Position numbers and translations under genes: made by a program
Source of the DNA: Leptolyngbya sp. SIOISBB
GTDB taxonomy: Bacteria > Cyanobacteriota > Cyanobacteriia > Phormidesmidales > Phormidesmidaceae
Assembly: GCA_010671905.1 (NCBI GenBank)
Contig: JAAHII010000001.1
Coordinates: forward strand, 2,604,001 to 2,668,000
Direction of reading: 5' to 3'
Length of the DNA stretch: 64,000 nucleotides
Notes under the pieces: model-generated
Database searches by the model: none
What the model was told of the DNA's origin: nothing
The model's input: the letters and a program-made list of their open reading frames with translations, nothing else
Shown: piece by piece, positions 26,577-36,482 of the stretch
How positions within the stretch are numbered: the stretch's first letter is position 1
Layout of the letters: every line of letters begins with the position of its first letter

Positions 26577-27080
26577 CTACTCCGCCATAGTGTCAGCAGC
26601 AGATTCATCCGTAGCGGGGTCTGGTGTATCACGATTTTCTGACGGAGCGTCTCCTGTTGTTGAGGTCCGAGAGATTTCGCGGAGATAAACATCACTAATG
26701 TCGATACCTTCTACCGCGATCGCTTCCACCTGCACGGTACCGACAACGCTAATCGTGGCCGACTCGGGTGGTGCTGACTCCGCACTGAGTACCCAGACAG
26801 TGCCACTATCGTCTTGTAGTTGATACAGTGCCCCAGCTAACAAGGGTGCCTGCTTAATCACAGTGCCTTTGATCTGTACCGTTTCGTCATTTTGCTCTGG
26901 GGTCAGAGTTTGAATCGCCACCGTTGGTCGTACGATCTGGGCAATTCCAGAGGGCAGATGCAACCCGGTGGACTCTTGTGGGACTGTGACATTAGCCGCC
27001 TGACTGCATCCACAAGCCACGATGACTAAAGTACTGCTCAGCCATCTATCCAACCTTAATTGCCGGGTGAGTTGTCGCAT
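26577..27080 (-). CDS. Lipoprotein with OB-fold domain
   Basis: 167 residues with a signal peptide and a lipobox-like VACGC, then an OB-fold-like module (VQIKGTVIKQAPLLAGALYQLQDDSGTVWVLS, quoted only as landmarks: IKGTVIKQAPLLAG and YQLQDDSGTVWVL) and an acidic Thr/Asp-rich tail. This arrangement matches small cyanobacterial periplasmic or outer-membrane lipoproteins with a nucleic-acid-binding-like OB fold of unknown role. The ATG at 27080 is followed by a basic n-region, as expected. It is transcribed away from folD. Confidence 0.7.
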   Translation of the reverse strand: MRQLTRQLRLDRWLSSTLVIVACGCSQAANVTVPQESTGLHLPSGIAQIVRPTVAIQTLTPEQNDETVQIKGTVIKQAPLLAGALYQLQDDSGTVWVLSAESAPPESATISVVGTVQVEAIAVEGIDISDVYLREISRTSTTGDAPSENRDTPDPATDESAADTMAE

Positions 27081-27256
27081 TTGGATTCGTTGTTGGATTC
27101 GTTGAGATAAGAAGCCGCTAAATCTGAGACACTAGACCTCGTAAAAGATGCATGCCTAGCTGCATCCCCTCAGTCTGATGGACACCGTTCACCAGCCAGA
27201 GGGTGAAGTTGGGCGCCCGTGATGCCCATTGCTCAATAGGGTAACTCAGGAGATCC

Positions 27257-28153
27257 ATGACTCAAATTTTGGATGGCAAAGCTTTAGCCAAAGCCACTCA
27301 AGCTAAGTTGACGACGAAAGTGCAAGAATGGGCTCCGAAAGTGGGTCGGCCCCCTGGTCTCGCCGTGATTATGGTGGGTGATAATCCCGCTAGCGCCGCT
27401 TACGTCAGGAATAAAGAGCGCGCCTGCGATCGCGTCGGCATCGCCTCGTTCGGTCAAAAATTGCCGGGTGATACCTCCCAAAAGTATTTAGAAGGGCTCA
27501 TTGCCGAGTTGAATGCGGATGATCGCGTTGATGGTATTTTGCTGCAACTGCCAGTCCCAAATCACATCAACGACGTCATTTTGTTGAACACGATCAGTCC
27601 AGAAAAGGATGCGGATGGCCTCCATCCGGCCAACATGGGTCGCCTCGTCCGTGGCGAAATGGGCCTGCGCAGCTGCACTCCCTTTGGCGTCATGCAGTTA
27701 CTGCACGCCAATGACATTGATGTTGCCGGGAAACGGGCCGTCGTGCTCGGGCGCAGTATTTTGGTCGGCAAACCGATGGCCCTGATGCTGCTAGAAGCGG
27801 ATGCCACTGTCGTCATGGCCCATTCTCTGACGACCAACCTCGCTGAGTTGACCCGCAGTGCTGATATTGTGGTGAGTGCCATTGGGCAACCGCACTTCAT
27901 TACGCCTGAGTACATTCAACCGGGTGCCGTGGTCATTGATGTGGGCATCAATCGCATTGAGACTGCCGAGGGCAAGTATCGGCTCGTCGGCGATGTAGAC
28001 TATGAAGCGGTCAGCCCGATGGCCTCGGCCATCACGCCCGTGCCAGGCGGGGTGGGGCCGATGACCGTAGCCATACTGTTGCATAATACCGTGTTGAGCT
28101 ATTGCCAACGGCTGCCTGAACTCGCCCCTGAGGGCGGCACTCTTTTGTCTTAA
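27257..28153 (+). CDS. folD: Methylenetetrahydrofolate dehydrogenase/cyclohydrolase
   Basis: Bifunctional cytosolic enzyme interconverting 5,10-methylene-, methenyl- and 10-formyl-tetrahydrofolate with NADP. The 298-residue product shows the catalytic Tyr and Lys in [17 protein letters not shown], the substrate motif [23 protein letters not shown], the nucleotide loop [17 protein letters not shown], and [23 protein letters not shown] lies 4 nt before the ATG. It heads a same-strand row with crtE (21 bp between stop and ATG) and a DUF212 gene. Confidence 0.97.
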   Translation: MTQILDGKALAKATQAKLTTKVQEWAPKVGRPPGLAVIMVGDNPASAAYVRNKERACDRVGIASFGQKLPGDTSQKYLEGLIAELNADDRVDGILLQLPVPNHINDVILLNTISPEKDADGLHPANMGRLVRGEMGLRSCTPFGVMQLLHANDIDVAGKRAVVLGRSILVGKPMALMLLEADATVVMAHSLTTNLAELTRSADIVVSAIGQPHFITPEYIQPGAVVIDVGINRIETAEGKYRLVGDVDYEAVSPMASAITPVPGGVGPMTVAILLHNTVLSYCQRLPELAPEGGTLLS

Positions 28154-28174
28154 CAGTTGCATGTGAGTAGGGTA

Positions 28175-29083
28175 ATGACTTCTTCGACGGATACGACCTT
28201 TGACCTTAAACCTTATTTGCGCGATCGCCAGCAGCGGGTCGAAGCCGCCTTGGATGCCTCACTATCAGAGGGCTACCCTGAGACGATTTACCAAGCAATG
28301 CGGTATTCGCTGTTAGCGGGTGGTAAGCGTCTCAGGCCGATTCTTTGCTTAGCAACTTGTGAGCTGCTAGGCGGCACCGAACCCATGGCGATGCCCACCG
28401 CCTGCGCCTTAGAAATGATTCACACGATGTCGCTGATCCATGACGACCTGCCAGCCATGGATAACGACGATTACCGTCGCGGCAAACTCACGAACCACAA
28501 AGTCTATGGCGAAGATGTGGCGATTTTAGCAGGGGATGCCTTGCTAACCTATGCCTTTGAATTCGTCGCGACGCGAACTCAGGCGGTGTCAGCGGAGCGA
28601 ACGCTGCGAGTCATTGCCGACTTAGGCAAAGCGGTTGGAGCTGAGGGGGTTAGTGGGGGGCAGATCGTCGATCTAGCATCCGAAGGGTTAACGGATGTGA
28701 GTCTAGAAACCCTCAACTACATTCATACCCATAAGACCGGGGCGTTACTCAGAGTTTCCGTGACTGCTGGGGCGGTTCTAGCGGGCGCGAACGAATCGCA
28801 GGTCACCACACTCTCGCAGTATGCCGATCGCATCGGGCTCGCCTTCCAGATTATTGATGACATCCTCGACATCACTGCCACGTCCGAAGAGCTGGGAAAA
28901 TCAGCCGGTAAAGATTTAGCCGCCCAAAAAGCGACCTATCCCAGCATTTGGGGGCTCGAAGAATCACAGCAGCAAGCTCATACTCTCGTCGAGACGGCTA
29001 AGAAGAGTGTGTTAGACAGTTTTGGCGCGGCGGCACAGCCCCTAGTCGCTTTGGCAGACTTTATTGTTGATCGAACTCATTGA
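28175..29083 (+). CDS. crtE: Geranylgeranyl diphosphate synthase
   Basis: Trans-prenyltransferase that extends IPP/DMAPP to C20, supplying carotenoids, chlorophyll and phylloquinone side chains. From the ATG at 28175 (GTG 28163 or TTG 28157 are alternatives) the product is 302 residues. First aspartate-rich motif: [18 protein letters not shown]; second: [21 protein letters not shown] is the IPP-binding stretch. Related enzymes in the family make C15, but the cyanobacterial sequence style and length fit the CrtE/GGPPS type. It overlaps the downstream DUF212 gene by a TGATG junction. Confidence 0.92.
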   Translation: MTSSTDTTFDLKPYLRDRQQRVEAALDASLSEGYPETIYQAMRYSLLAGGKRLRPILCLATCELLGGTEPMAMPTACALEMIHTMSLIHDDLPAMDNDDYRRGKLTNHKVYGEDVAILAGDALLTYAFEFVATRTQAVSAERTLRVIADLGKAVGAEGVSGGQIVDLASEGLTDVSLETLNYIHTHKTGALLRVSVTAGAVLAGANESQVTTLSQYADRIGLAFQIIDDILDITATSEELGKSAGKDLAAQKATYPSIWGLEESQQQAHTLVETAKKSVLDSFGAAAQPLVALADFIVDRTH

Positions 29084-29559
29084 TGACCTCCTTAGAAACA
29101 ATGCAAGACATTGGTGACATCCTGCAAAATCGAGTGTTGCTCGTGGCTTTGGCCGCCTGCCTGTTGGCTCAATTTCTCAAGCTGGTATTTGAACTGATCG
29201 TGCATCGTAAGATCAACATCCGCGTGCTCGTAGAAACCGGAGGCATGCCCAGTTCTCATTCAGCTTTGGTGACGGCGCTTGCTTGCGGCATCGGCCAAAC
29301 GCTGGGATGGTCGAGTCCGGCCTTTGCGGTCACCTCCGTCTTCTCCGTGATTGTCATGTACGACGCCGCAGGTGTGAGACAAGCAGCGGGGAAACAAGCT
29401 AAAATTCTCAATCAAATTATTGACGAACTCTTTCAAGAAAAACCGGAATTCAATGAAGAGCGTCTCAAAGAATTGCTCGGTCATACGCCGGTGCAGGTCA
29501 TCGTCGGCTCAATGCTGGGCTTTGTGGTTTCGTTTGTGGCGGCGATCAGCTTTCAATAA
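29083..29559 (+). CDS. Divergent PAP2 (DUF212) membrane protein
   Basis: 158 residues from the ATG at 29083, whose A is the last base of the crtE stop, indicating translational coupling. The family marks are the Lys/Arg plus GGMPSSHSALVTAL block, a relic of the PAP2 phosphatase site, VMYDAAGVRQAAGKQAKILN, and ELLGHTPVQVIVGSMLG. Three to four hydrophobic helices place it in the membrane. Proposed members act on phospholipid or prenyl phosphates; coupling to crtE makes a prenyl-diphosphate-related role plausible but unproven. Confidence 0.9.
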   Translation: MTSLETMQDIGDILQNRVLLVALAACLLAQFLKLVFELIVHRKINIRVLVETGGMPSSHSALVTALACGIGQTLGWSSPAFAVTSVFSVIVMYDAAGVRQAAGKQAKILNQIIDELFQEKPEFNEERLKELLGHTPVQVIVGSMLGFVVSFVAAISFQ

Positions 29560-29767
29560 TGAGCGTTTGAGGGCTATAGCAGAATGCGGAACGCAGAGGT
29601 CGGAATGCAGACTTGAAATGCATGCCAGAAAGCAGCTTCAACAATCCATGGCAACCTGATCAAACTGCGGCTTGCCATAACTTTTGAGCTCAAGAGCCTG
29701 CGTAGAATTCCAAACATTACCCGAGCTCGGTTTTCTCGCGGCAACTGACAGCTTTGAAAGCGAGGGA
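29560..29767. repeat. Degenerate heptamer-like repeat traces
   Basis: Short intergenic stretch with AGAATGCGGAACGC and CGGAATGCAG near 29580-29610, decayed versions of the GCGGAAT heptamer that is tandemly repeated inside the oxoprolinase gene. No gene is apparent. Confidence 0.4.
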
Positions 29768-30142
29768 CTAGGGCAATTTTAGAGCGGCGATCGCTAAACA
29801 CATCCACCCCGCGATGAGCGCCACCCCGCCAATGGGGGTAATAGGACCAAACGCCTTTAAACCAGCCAGACTAATCAGATAGAGGCTGCCCGAAAACATT
29901 ACGACACCAGCAACGAAGAGCCATCCTGCTGCGGTCAACCAAGGTAACGTCTGCTTCACATTACCCACCAGCATCGCTACAGCCAGTAGTGCGAGGGCAT
30001 GGTACATCTGGTAGCGAATACCCGTCTGGAAAACCGCGATCGCCCGTTCAGTCAGCTGAGCTTGTAAGGCATGGCTAGCAAAGGCCCCACCCGCTACAGA
30101 AAGACCGCCTAGAATCGCGGCGATCGCTAAGAACAATTGCAT
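29768..30142 (-). CDS. DUF423 (TMEM256/YgdD-type) membrane protein
   Basis: 124 residues with four hydrophobic helices. Family marks are [15 protein letters not shown] near the N-terminus, FQTGIRYQMYHALALLAVA in the centre, and FSGSLYLISL-GLKAFGPITPIGGVALIAGW near the end. Inner-membrane (probably thylakoid or plasma membrane) protein of unknown function. ATG at 30142; full family length. Confidence 0.9.
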   Translation of the reverse strand: MQLFLAIAAILGGLSVAGGAFASHALQAQLTERAIAVFQTGIRYQMYHALALLAVAMLVGNVKQTLPWLTAAGWLFVAGVVMFSGSLYLISLAGLKAFGPITPIGGVALIAGWMCLAIAALKLP

Positions 30143-30257
30143 CGTTGTTTACCGTGAATGAGCAATAGCTATACGGTAAAACCATTTCACCGAGATGACG
30201 AGTCAACCACATTGCTGAGCCGTTATCGCAGCGACCCAGGTCTCACGATGATAGCCA

Positions 30258-31181
30258 TCAGGGCTGCAAAATCATCCCCTCACGGGCCAGGCGGAGCTGA
30301 GGACAACGATTGTGGATTTCCATTTCGAGATGATCGAGATAATCATCATCGTAGAGCGGATTATGGTGAAACAGAATCATCTCTTTGACCTGCGCTTTTT
30401 GGGCGATCGCAATACTCTGTTCACAAGAAATCGCCGCAGGATCGCCAGCGACACTGGCATAGACTGGCTCCGAGTAGGGGCCGCCATAGATCAACAGTTC
30501 TGCGCCCTGAGCTAAGTACAATAAACTCGGGTCCGGGCCTGCCGCATGATGGCTATCCGTGGCATAGACCACTGATTTGCCCTCATGATTAATGCGAAAG
30601 CCCAGAGCACTGGTGGCCGAATTCAGGGCGATCGTTTCAATAGTGAGGTCATCATCCAACTGGATAATGCTGCCCGCAGCAATATTGTGAAATGCCATGT
30701 CAGACTGCATCTTTTGCAGCGGCGTAAAAAAGTTAGGGCGCAACATCTGATCCGTTAATCGTTGCTTGATTGACGCCCCATTCGCCGCGATCGCGCCATA
30801 AACATTGAAATGATTCCCTGCGATAAAAGCGGGTCCAAAGAATGGAAACCCTTGAATCCGATCCCAATGAGTATGGGTGAAAAAGATATCGGCACGCACG
30901 GGCTGTTGGGTATCGAGTAAATGCTTACCGAGCACCCGCAGACCGGTGCCCCCGTCAAAAATGAGTCGGCGTCCGGGCAATAAAATTTCCACACAGGAGG
31001 TGTTGCCACCATATCTAACGGTGTCAGAGCCGGGCGTAGGAACACTCCCACGAACCCCCCAAAACTTCACTGTCAAGCACTCTTCGCACTTGGGAGTGCT
31101 TGCTTGTGCCACAGCAACCTGCTCACCCTCTACAGGTGTTGTATCACGCGCAGTCAGCATTGAAGCATCAGGGTCTGCCAT
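30258..31181 (-). CDS. Metallo-beta-lactamase-fold hydrolase
   Basis: From the ATG at 31181 the product is 307 residues; the frame continues 33 bp upstream without a better start. The domain starts at CLTVKFWGVRGSVPTPG, with YGGNTSCVEI and IFDGGTGLRVLG, and the metal motif reads THTHWDRIQGFPFF, followed by ATDSHHAAGP and LFHHNPLYDDDYLDHLE. The usual HxHxDH has Arg in place of the last His. The family includes phosphodiesterases such as PhnP/RNase Z relatives; substrate unknown. The N-terminal 50 residues are a low-complexity leader. Confidence 0.85.
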   Translation of the reverse strand: MADPDASMLTARDTTPVEGEQVAVAQASTPKCEECLTVKFWGVRGSVPTPGSDTVRYGGNTSCVEILLPGRRLIFDGGTGLRVLGKHLLDTQQPVRADIFFTHTHWDRIQGFPFFGPAFIAGNHFNVYGAIAANGASIKQRLTDQMLRPNFFTPLQKMQSDMAFHNIAAGSIIQLDDDLTIETIALNSATSALGFRINHEGKSVVYATDSHHAAGPDPSLLYLAQGAELLIYGGPYSEPVYASVAGDPAAISCEQSIAIAQKAQVKEMILFHHNPLYDDDYLDHLEMEIHNRCPQLRLAREGMILQP

Positions 31182-31505
31182 AGAAAAATAACAACTAGAG
31201 GATACGGGGAACAATAGTGCAGATAGAAGTCGACGGCTCAGCGTCGCTCTCAGACAATTTCTTTATTGATAAATATTCTGACGTTTTTAAGTATATTCAG
31301 GAAGATTTGGTGGTTTTTGTCACCTGGGAACGGGAGGGCTTTCAGCAATAACTAGCGGACACTAGTCAAGATCAAAGACAACCTCGGGATCAACATCTCC
31401 GGGAAATCACACAATTTGCATGATGTTCCGGTGTTGTTGATCATAGCGTCTGTAGTTATCAGCATACCCATCCCCAGGGTGACATTGATACCTCGCAGGT
31501 GATCG

Positions 31506-32015
31506 TTATTTGACCGCATCGATGCACTGCTGCACCAACGGCATCACCTGATCGACATTCTGCCAACCCGTGATTTCCGTGACTTTTTTCTCCAAGTTTT
31601 TATACGTGCGGAAGAACTCGGCAATTTCATCCAAGCGATGAGTGGCAATGTCATCCAAGGACTTGACGTCGGCATAGCGCGGATCTTCAGCGGGCACACA
31701 GAGAATCTTTTCGTCGCGATCGCCCCCGTCAATCATTTCCAACATGCCAATCGGCCGAGCCGCAATTACACACCCTGGGAAAGTGGGCTGATCCATCATG
31801 ACCATGCCGTCTAGCGGATCACCATCATCCGCCAAGGTATTAGGAACAAAGCCATAGTCATAGGGATACTGCACCGAAGCAAAGAGCACTCGATCAAGAA
31901 TGAGTGCCCCCATGTCTTTATCAAATTCATACTTATTTTTGCTGCCAGCGGGAATCTCGATCAAAACATTGATCAGGCCCGGTTCAGGCTGGGCGGGAAT
32001 CCGAGATAAATCCAC
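31506..32015 (-). CDS. ppa: Inorganic pyrophosphatase (type I)
   Basis: Mg2+-dependent soluble enzyme hydrolysing PPi, pulling biosynthetic reactions forward. The 169-residue product from the GTG at 32015 has the family length and start [28 protein letters not shown] lies 7 nt upstream of this GTG. Longer starts up to 32093 add a foreign leader. Active-site landmarks are [33 protein letters not shown], and [13 protein letters not shown]. Identification secure; start decided by ribosome site and family. Confidence 0.96.
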   Translation of the reverse strand: MDLSRIPAQPEPGLINVLIEIPAGSKNKYEFDKDMGALILDRVLFASVQYPYDYGFVPNTLADDGDPLDGMVMMDQPTFPGCVIAARPIGMLEMIDGGDRDEKILCVPAEDPRYADVKSLDDIATHRLDEIAEFFRTYKNLEKKVTEITGWQNVDQVMPLVQQCIDAVK

Positions 32016-32160
32016 AATGCGTCTCCAGATAAGGGATAGAGGTTGTCTGGAAGCGTTGGAGAGCAGAGTCATCTGCGAGTCACGCAGCAGCATGCCGACC
32101 GAGTAGACACAGCGCTTACCGCCGTCTACTCTACGGTCTGATGCTCAACGCGGCATTCAA

Positions 32161-32195
32161 CAACGCTTCGCCTAGCATTTTAGGCGAAGACGTTG
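32161..32195. other. Strong hairpin upstream of ppa
   Basis: CTTCGCCTA (32166-32174) pairs with TAGGCGAAG (32181-32189), extended by CAACG/CGTTG with one bulged A, giving about 14 bp. No T-run follows on either strand. It could be the 3' end of the small membrane-protein transcript or a processing site in front of ppa. Confidence 0.4.
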
Positions 32196-32230
32196 ACCAA
32201 CCCGCATAGAGATACAGGCGTCCTCACAAA

Positions 32231-32416
32231 TCATTCACGAGACCGCGAAAGGGGATAGCTCGGCAAAGTCGCAGGGGGTGGATCAGCAACCGAAAAATGC
32301 GCGATCGCTAACATCGGCAGCATTAATGTCAACAGGGCAATGACCGTGCCAACAAAGTGAGAGAAGCGACTACCCGGAGGTTCCGGAGGGTTCTCGGAGG
32401 TACTAGCAGATTCCAT
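32231..32416 (-). CDS. Small single-pass membrane protein
   Basis: 61 residues from the ATG at 32416 (the open frame reaches 32491 but with an implausible leader). The N-terminus is Pro/Ser/Glu-rich (MESASTSENPPEPPG), then a helix (FVGTVIALLTLMLPMLAIAHF) and a short Pro/Arg tail. The FVGT-IALLTL-LP-AIA pattern recurs in my memory in small conserved cyanobacterial proteins, but I cannot name the family. Ribosome site weak. Confidence 0.55.
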   Translation of the reverse strand: MESASTSENPPEPPGSRFSHFVGTVIALLTLMLPMLAIAHFSVADPPPATLPSYPLSRSRE

Positions 32417-32730
32417 AAAGGCGCGATAACAATACCTGAAATTGCAAACGGTGCGAACAGACCCGCGTACTTTAGTTGTCCCATTGAGCACAAGCTAACT
32501 TAATGCAGACAGCAGTCTGTCAGAAAGTTTAGAGAAATTTTAGATTTCCTCTCAATAGAAGGCCTACTTGCCACCTACAGTAGCGAACGAACCGCTGATA
32601 GATTGTGAGCTGAGCCACATACTCTACCTCAAAAGTGTAAACAAATATCAACCCATCCATGGCCCTTTTCTCCCTTCAACCAGAAAGGAGCTGAGTCCGG
32701 AATTGACGGCAAGATGTCGGGGAAGGGGCG

Positions 32731-33117
32731 CTACTGCGATTCCAGATGCTCACGAATGACCCGCAACTCGCCCAAAATTGCTTTGAGAATTTCTTGCGTC
32801 GTCGTCTCTTCTGAAGGCTGGACGGTGATCGTGGGGTTGAGTCCCAACACGTCTTGGGCAAACCGTCTCACCTCGCGCGGATGAAAGAGTAGCGGATCGT
32901 CGCGATCGTTTCTCACCTCGGGATTGAGCTTGTCAGCCTCAAAGGGGGGGTTCAAAATGTCAGGATGGGTATTGGCATAGCGATATACCGAAGCCCGCGA
33001 TCGCTTAATCTGCTTTTGCACATCATCCACCGTTAAATAAGCATCTGGCGGCAGCTCGTCGACCCGGGCAGTGATCGCAACATCTTCTAATTCTGGAAAC
33101 ACAGTGGTGTCTTCCAT
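32731..33117 (-). CDS. Helix-turn-helix protein, MerR/AlpA-like DNA-binding region
   Basis: 128 residues from the ATG at 33117, with GAGG about 9 nt upstream; GTG/ATG codons up to 33132 are alternatives. The centre, YLTVDDVQKQIKRSRASVYRYANT, is a clear helix-turn-helix of the MerR/AlpA excisionase type (choose partner column by TVDDVQ, then SRASVYRYA). A second part, LLFHPREVRRFAQDVLGL, recalls domains selecting helper helices, and the tail (EILKAILGELRVIREHLE) should form a coiled coil for dimerisation. Probably a small transcription regulator; targets unknown. Confidence 0.65.
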   Translation of the reverse strand: MEDTTVFPELEDVAITARVDELPPDAYLTVDDVQKQIKRSRASVYRYANTHPDILNPPFEADKLNPEVRNDRDDPLLFHPREVRRFAQDVLGLNPTITVQPSEETTTQEILKAILGELRVIREHLESQ

Positions 33118-33492
33118 AGCTCTCATCCTCACAGTGCAAGTAGAGTCTACAAAGGAGATGACAGAATCTCAAGCTGATGGCGGAAAAATTTGCCGACCAA
33201 CGCTGATTTTGCCTCAGTTAGGCTCTGCTGTTTGATGCGCACTCGCAGTGATAGCGAGACTTTGGCGTTTTCAAGAGAGCCATGTGGAGTGGTCGGGATT
33301 GCAGCAGCGGGCGCAGTTAGGACTTTTTCATTGTTGGCAGGCAGAGGAGATTACGGGCAGGGGAGAACTCCGCTCCTATGAAGTTCGTCCTAAACAAGCC
33401 TTCAAGTGCAATATCTTGCTGTTCGTGTGGAAACAGCGTTGCGAAACCGGTAGTTCACCCGATAGTCATCATTTGTCATCAGGGATGCAGCG
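33118..33492. other. Intergenic region, nothing supported
   Basis: About 375 bp between divergent genes. A plus-strand open frame (33248-33517) starts with GTG, has no domain and overlaps the acetyltransferase start; I see no reason to call it a gene. Confidence 0.4.
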
Positions 33493-34089
33493 ATGTCGCC
33501 CGAAGTATCACCGTTGATTTTTAGCGTCAGCCCCGTACCTGATCTCGCCGCCCTGCGGCTTGCGGGCGATCGCGTGGTGCTGCGCTCTCTGCAGGAAGGC
33601 GATGCGGCAGACATCTTTGCAGAATTTACCGCTGAGATTACCCGCTACATGTACCCCCAACCGGCAGCAACTATTGACGATACCTTGGCGTTTATTGCTG
33701 ACTCGCAGGCGGGCATGCGAGCCCATACCGATGTCGTGTTGGCGATCACCCGCGATCTTGAGTTTCTGGGTTGCTGTGGTTTGCACCTCACCCAAGGGCC
33801 GCGCACCCCGGAGTTGGGCATTTGGCTCAAGCAAGCAGCCCAGGGGCATGGTTATGGCCGCGAGGCGATCGCGGTATTAGCGGCATGGGCGACCGCAAAC
33901 CTCGACTTTGACTACGCAATCTATCCCGTCGATCGAGCGAACATTCCCAGTCGCAAAATTGCAGAATCATTGGGCGGTTCTGTGTTTGAGGAGAAAAAGG
34001 TGCCCGCGCTGACCGGTAACATTCTGGATTCAGTGGTTTACCAGATTCCCTATGAAACGCTGAGAAGCCAGTTTTATCCTCAGATTTGA
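33493..34089 (+). CDS. GNAT-family N-acetyltransferase (RimJ/RimL-like)
   Basis: 198 residues. The fold is recognised by LRLAGDRVVLRSLQEGDAADIF, the acetyl-CoA pyrophosphate-binding signature in GIWLKQAAQGHGYGREAIAVL (Q/R-x-x-G-x-G/A), and the C-terminal YPVDRANIPSRKIAESLGG typical of the RimJ/RimL group that acetylates N-terminal amino groups or small amines. Substrate not predictable. ATG at 33493; stop followed by no clear terminator. Confidence 0.88.
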   Translation: MSPEVSPLIFSVSPVPDLAALRLAGDRVVLRSLQEGDAADIFAEFTAEITRYMYPQPAATIDDTLAFIADSQAGMRAHTDVVLAITRDLEFLGCCGLHLTQGPRTPELGIWLKQAAQGHGYGREAIAVLAAWATANLDFDYAIYPVDRANIPSRKIAESLGGSVFEEKKVPALTGNILDSVVYQIPYETLRSQFYPQI

Positions 34090-34300
34090 GTGGGAGACGA
34101 GGGGGAGATCGTGAGGGCTACTCAGGTGACCCCATGCGGGTGCGATCGCTCTCGGAAGAAATCTCTACCAGATTTATCAATCACCTATAGCCAGTAGACA
34201 GAGATCGCCTCTTTATCCGACAGCACCCGATAAACCTTCCCCACTTCGAGGCCTCCATCCACTTCGCTGGCAACACAGAATGAGGCGATGGCAACATGTC

Positions 34301-36099
34301 TTATGAATCATTGTCTACGGGAGCCGATAGTAGAGCGGCATCATCAGAAGCTGGATATTGCTGGCGCCAACTCTCGGGCACAGATCGATGTTCCGCAGTC
34401 ATCCTTTGACGAATCTCATAGAGTGGCCATCCGGTCAATCTTGCCAAGGTTCTCGATTCTTCTTCTAAGCGTCTGACAACTTCAGTTTCATGCTGAGTAT
34501 GCGTGATGTGACTCAGGTGGAAAATGTACTCAACTGGATCTTCTGTTGTGTCAAAAAATGGAAAATTGTCGGGATCAGCATAATTATTAGCATCGGCGAG
34601 GATTCGAAATTCTCGTGAATTGGGATCGGCTAAATGAGCGATTTCCCTTCTCAGGAAAGTCAAAAAGTCAGGCGATGTAAGATTTTCGCCGCGTTGGCGA
34701 TCGCGCTCTAGCAAACTTTCATGTCTTTGTTGCCATTGATCGATAATGTTATCCGCACAGGCTTCAGCAGCCTGGTCTATATCGGGACCAGCACTTGCGT
34801 ATTCATCGAAGTTGTAAAGAACCTCGAACCAATGGGGATCAGAGGTTTCATAAAAAACGAGATCTTCCGAAAATTCATCAGGAGCGTATTGCAACCGTAG
34901 CCCGGTAAAGAAAACGTCGGCACTATCAACGCTCAGACGGCGTGAGTCGTCAGCGGATGCAGATATCCAATTCACTCCCATATTTTGCCAATCATTCACG
35001 GCTGCAGCCCTTCTTCGTTCCTGCTGAGATGTCCTCTGCATTGATCCAAAGGGGAGTTGAGAGGGGTCTAGTGGCAGCGATACAACAGATTCCAGCAAAA
35101 CCGTATCGTGACCTGTTTCTTCAAAGGTTTGAGCCAGGATTGCTCGATAGACATCAATAAAATTGATTATGCGGCCAAACCAAGTTGGAATGGTCTCTTC
35201 AGTCGGAATGGCCGCTGTGCGGTAGTTGACAATCTCCACTCGACCTTTGGATGAGAGTAGATAAAGAGACAGATTCTGTTCTCCTGGTGAGTTGAGTTTG
35301 CCAAGCTGCATGGGCAGCTCAAACTGTGGAGAGTCATAGGTGATTTGGAGCGGAGGTAGGTAGTAGGTCTCTCCAGCTTCAAACTCGGCAATGGCAACCT
35401 TCGCGACAACAAAACTCATACCTTGGCTCAAGTAAGTTTGCAGCGCATCTCGCGCAGCAGGGGAAAGTACGTAGTCTTGTTCTGCTAATAAAGCAACCAG
35501 TTGCTCTAAATTCTGAGGGTTTAGAGTCGAGACACTGAATTCTTCCGTGGTTTCAGCTAGCCCGAGTAACTTGTAAGCCATTGGGAAATCAACAGCAGCG
35601 CCGTCAACTGAGCTGCATAGATTACTAGCGTGAAGAGATGGGGCTATCTGTCGATCCAGATTTTGGCTAAAAAAAATCCGATAGGCGATATTGCCGCCAA
35701 TGTTTTACTACAAGGACTAGCTTCTACGCAAGGAGCGACACAGTCCCAAAGGTAGTAGTGTATCGCGGGCGAACTGAGAGCAGCCATCCGTCCGATAGAA
35801 ATGGGGTCGACAACCTGCACTTGTTCGGGCTGAATCTCGGCGGGCACGGGCACAATCAGCGCAAACTCGCCCACGTCTCCGGTGTAGTCGCTGAGCATAG
35901 TGAGGGTGGTCTGGTTACCATCACGGGCGATCGCGACGTGGGCTTCACGACTAGTCAGTTGAGCGTCCGCCCTCGCTACGTACACGGCGGGAAAGGCCCC
36001 AGCCTCTGAAGCCGTGAGGATAGGGGCGATCGCCAGCAGGCTCAGTAGCCCATGTTTCCAATCTCTCAGCCAGTGCTGCATAAAGCTATTTGCACCCAA
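34301..36099 (-). pseudogene. Decayed second copy of the DUF2330 gene
   Basis: Two open pieces, 35644-36099 (N-terminal, 151 residues) and 34301-35581 (C-terminal, 426 residues), align end to end with the intact 594-residue DUF2330 gene at 38567-40351. The break lies at a T8 tract in the antisense view of 35670-35677, where the intact copy reads GLFGGN and this one GFFLAKIW before a stop; the reading then continues in another frame at FP-MAYKLLG. Flanking sequence on both sides is also duplicated. The C-terminal piece might still be translated but would lack an export signal. This looks like one duplicate decaying after relaxed selection. Confidence 0.85.
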
Positions 36100-36299
36100 A
36101 CTGTTAAATGTTGCCCCTCAAATATCCGAGACCTCAACGAAGCGTCAGGTCTAGCGGACTTAATCATCCTGGGCTATTACAAGTTTACTGCCTTCTAGAG
36201 GCCGCGATCGCGTTGACAACGGCGACATTGAGGCTCGCTTCTGGGACTCAACATCATCAGGTTGCGGGCTCTGGGAGCGATCGCTAAGACCGCGTTCTG

Positions 36300-36412
36300 A
36301 GGCGCGATCTCAAATCAAGTTCCGCTTCAACTTCCGTCTTGCTGGCAGGCGTCAAGAAATTGATAGAGGTCGTCTTTAGCGATGCTAGGGAATGTCGGGG
36401 AGAGATCGCCCG
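36300..36412 (-). pseudogene. Fragment of the Uma2 gene 3' end
   Basis: The stretch encoding SPTFPSIAKDDLYQFL-ACQQD is nearly identical to codons near the end of the Uma2 gene at 40482-41135, then an extra G shifts the frame. It marks the edge of the duplicated unit that also contains the DUF2330 gene. Not functional. Confidence 0.8.
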
Positions 36413-36482
36413 CCATCACTCGAATTGGCTCCAGTGAACAAAATTACCAAATCCAAGGAATAAGGCGACTACTGTTAGCCTG

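Noticed and set aside
33248-33517. Plus-strand frame before the acetyltransferase
   Set aside because: GTG start without ribosome site, no domain, and overlaps the acetyltransferase start.
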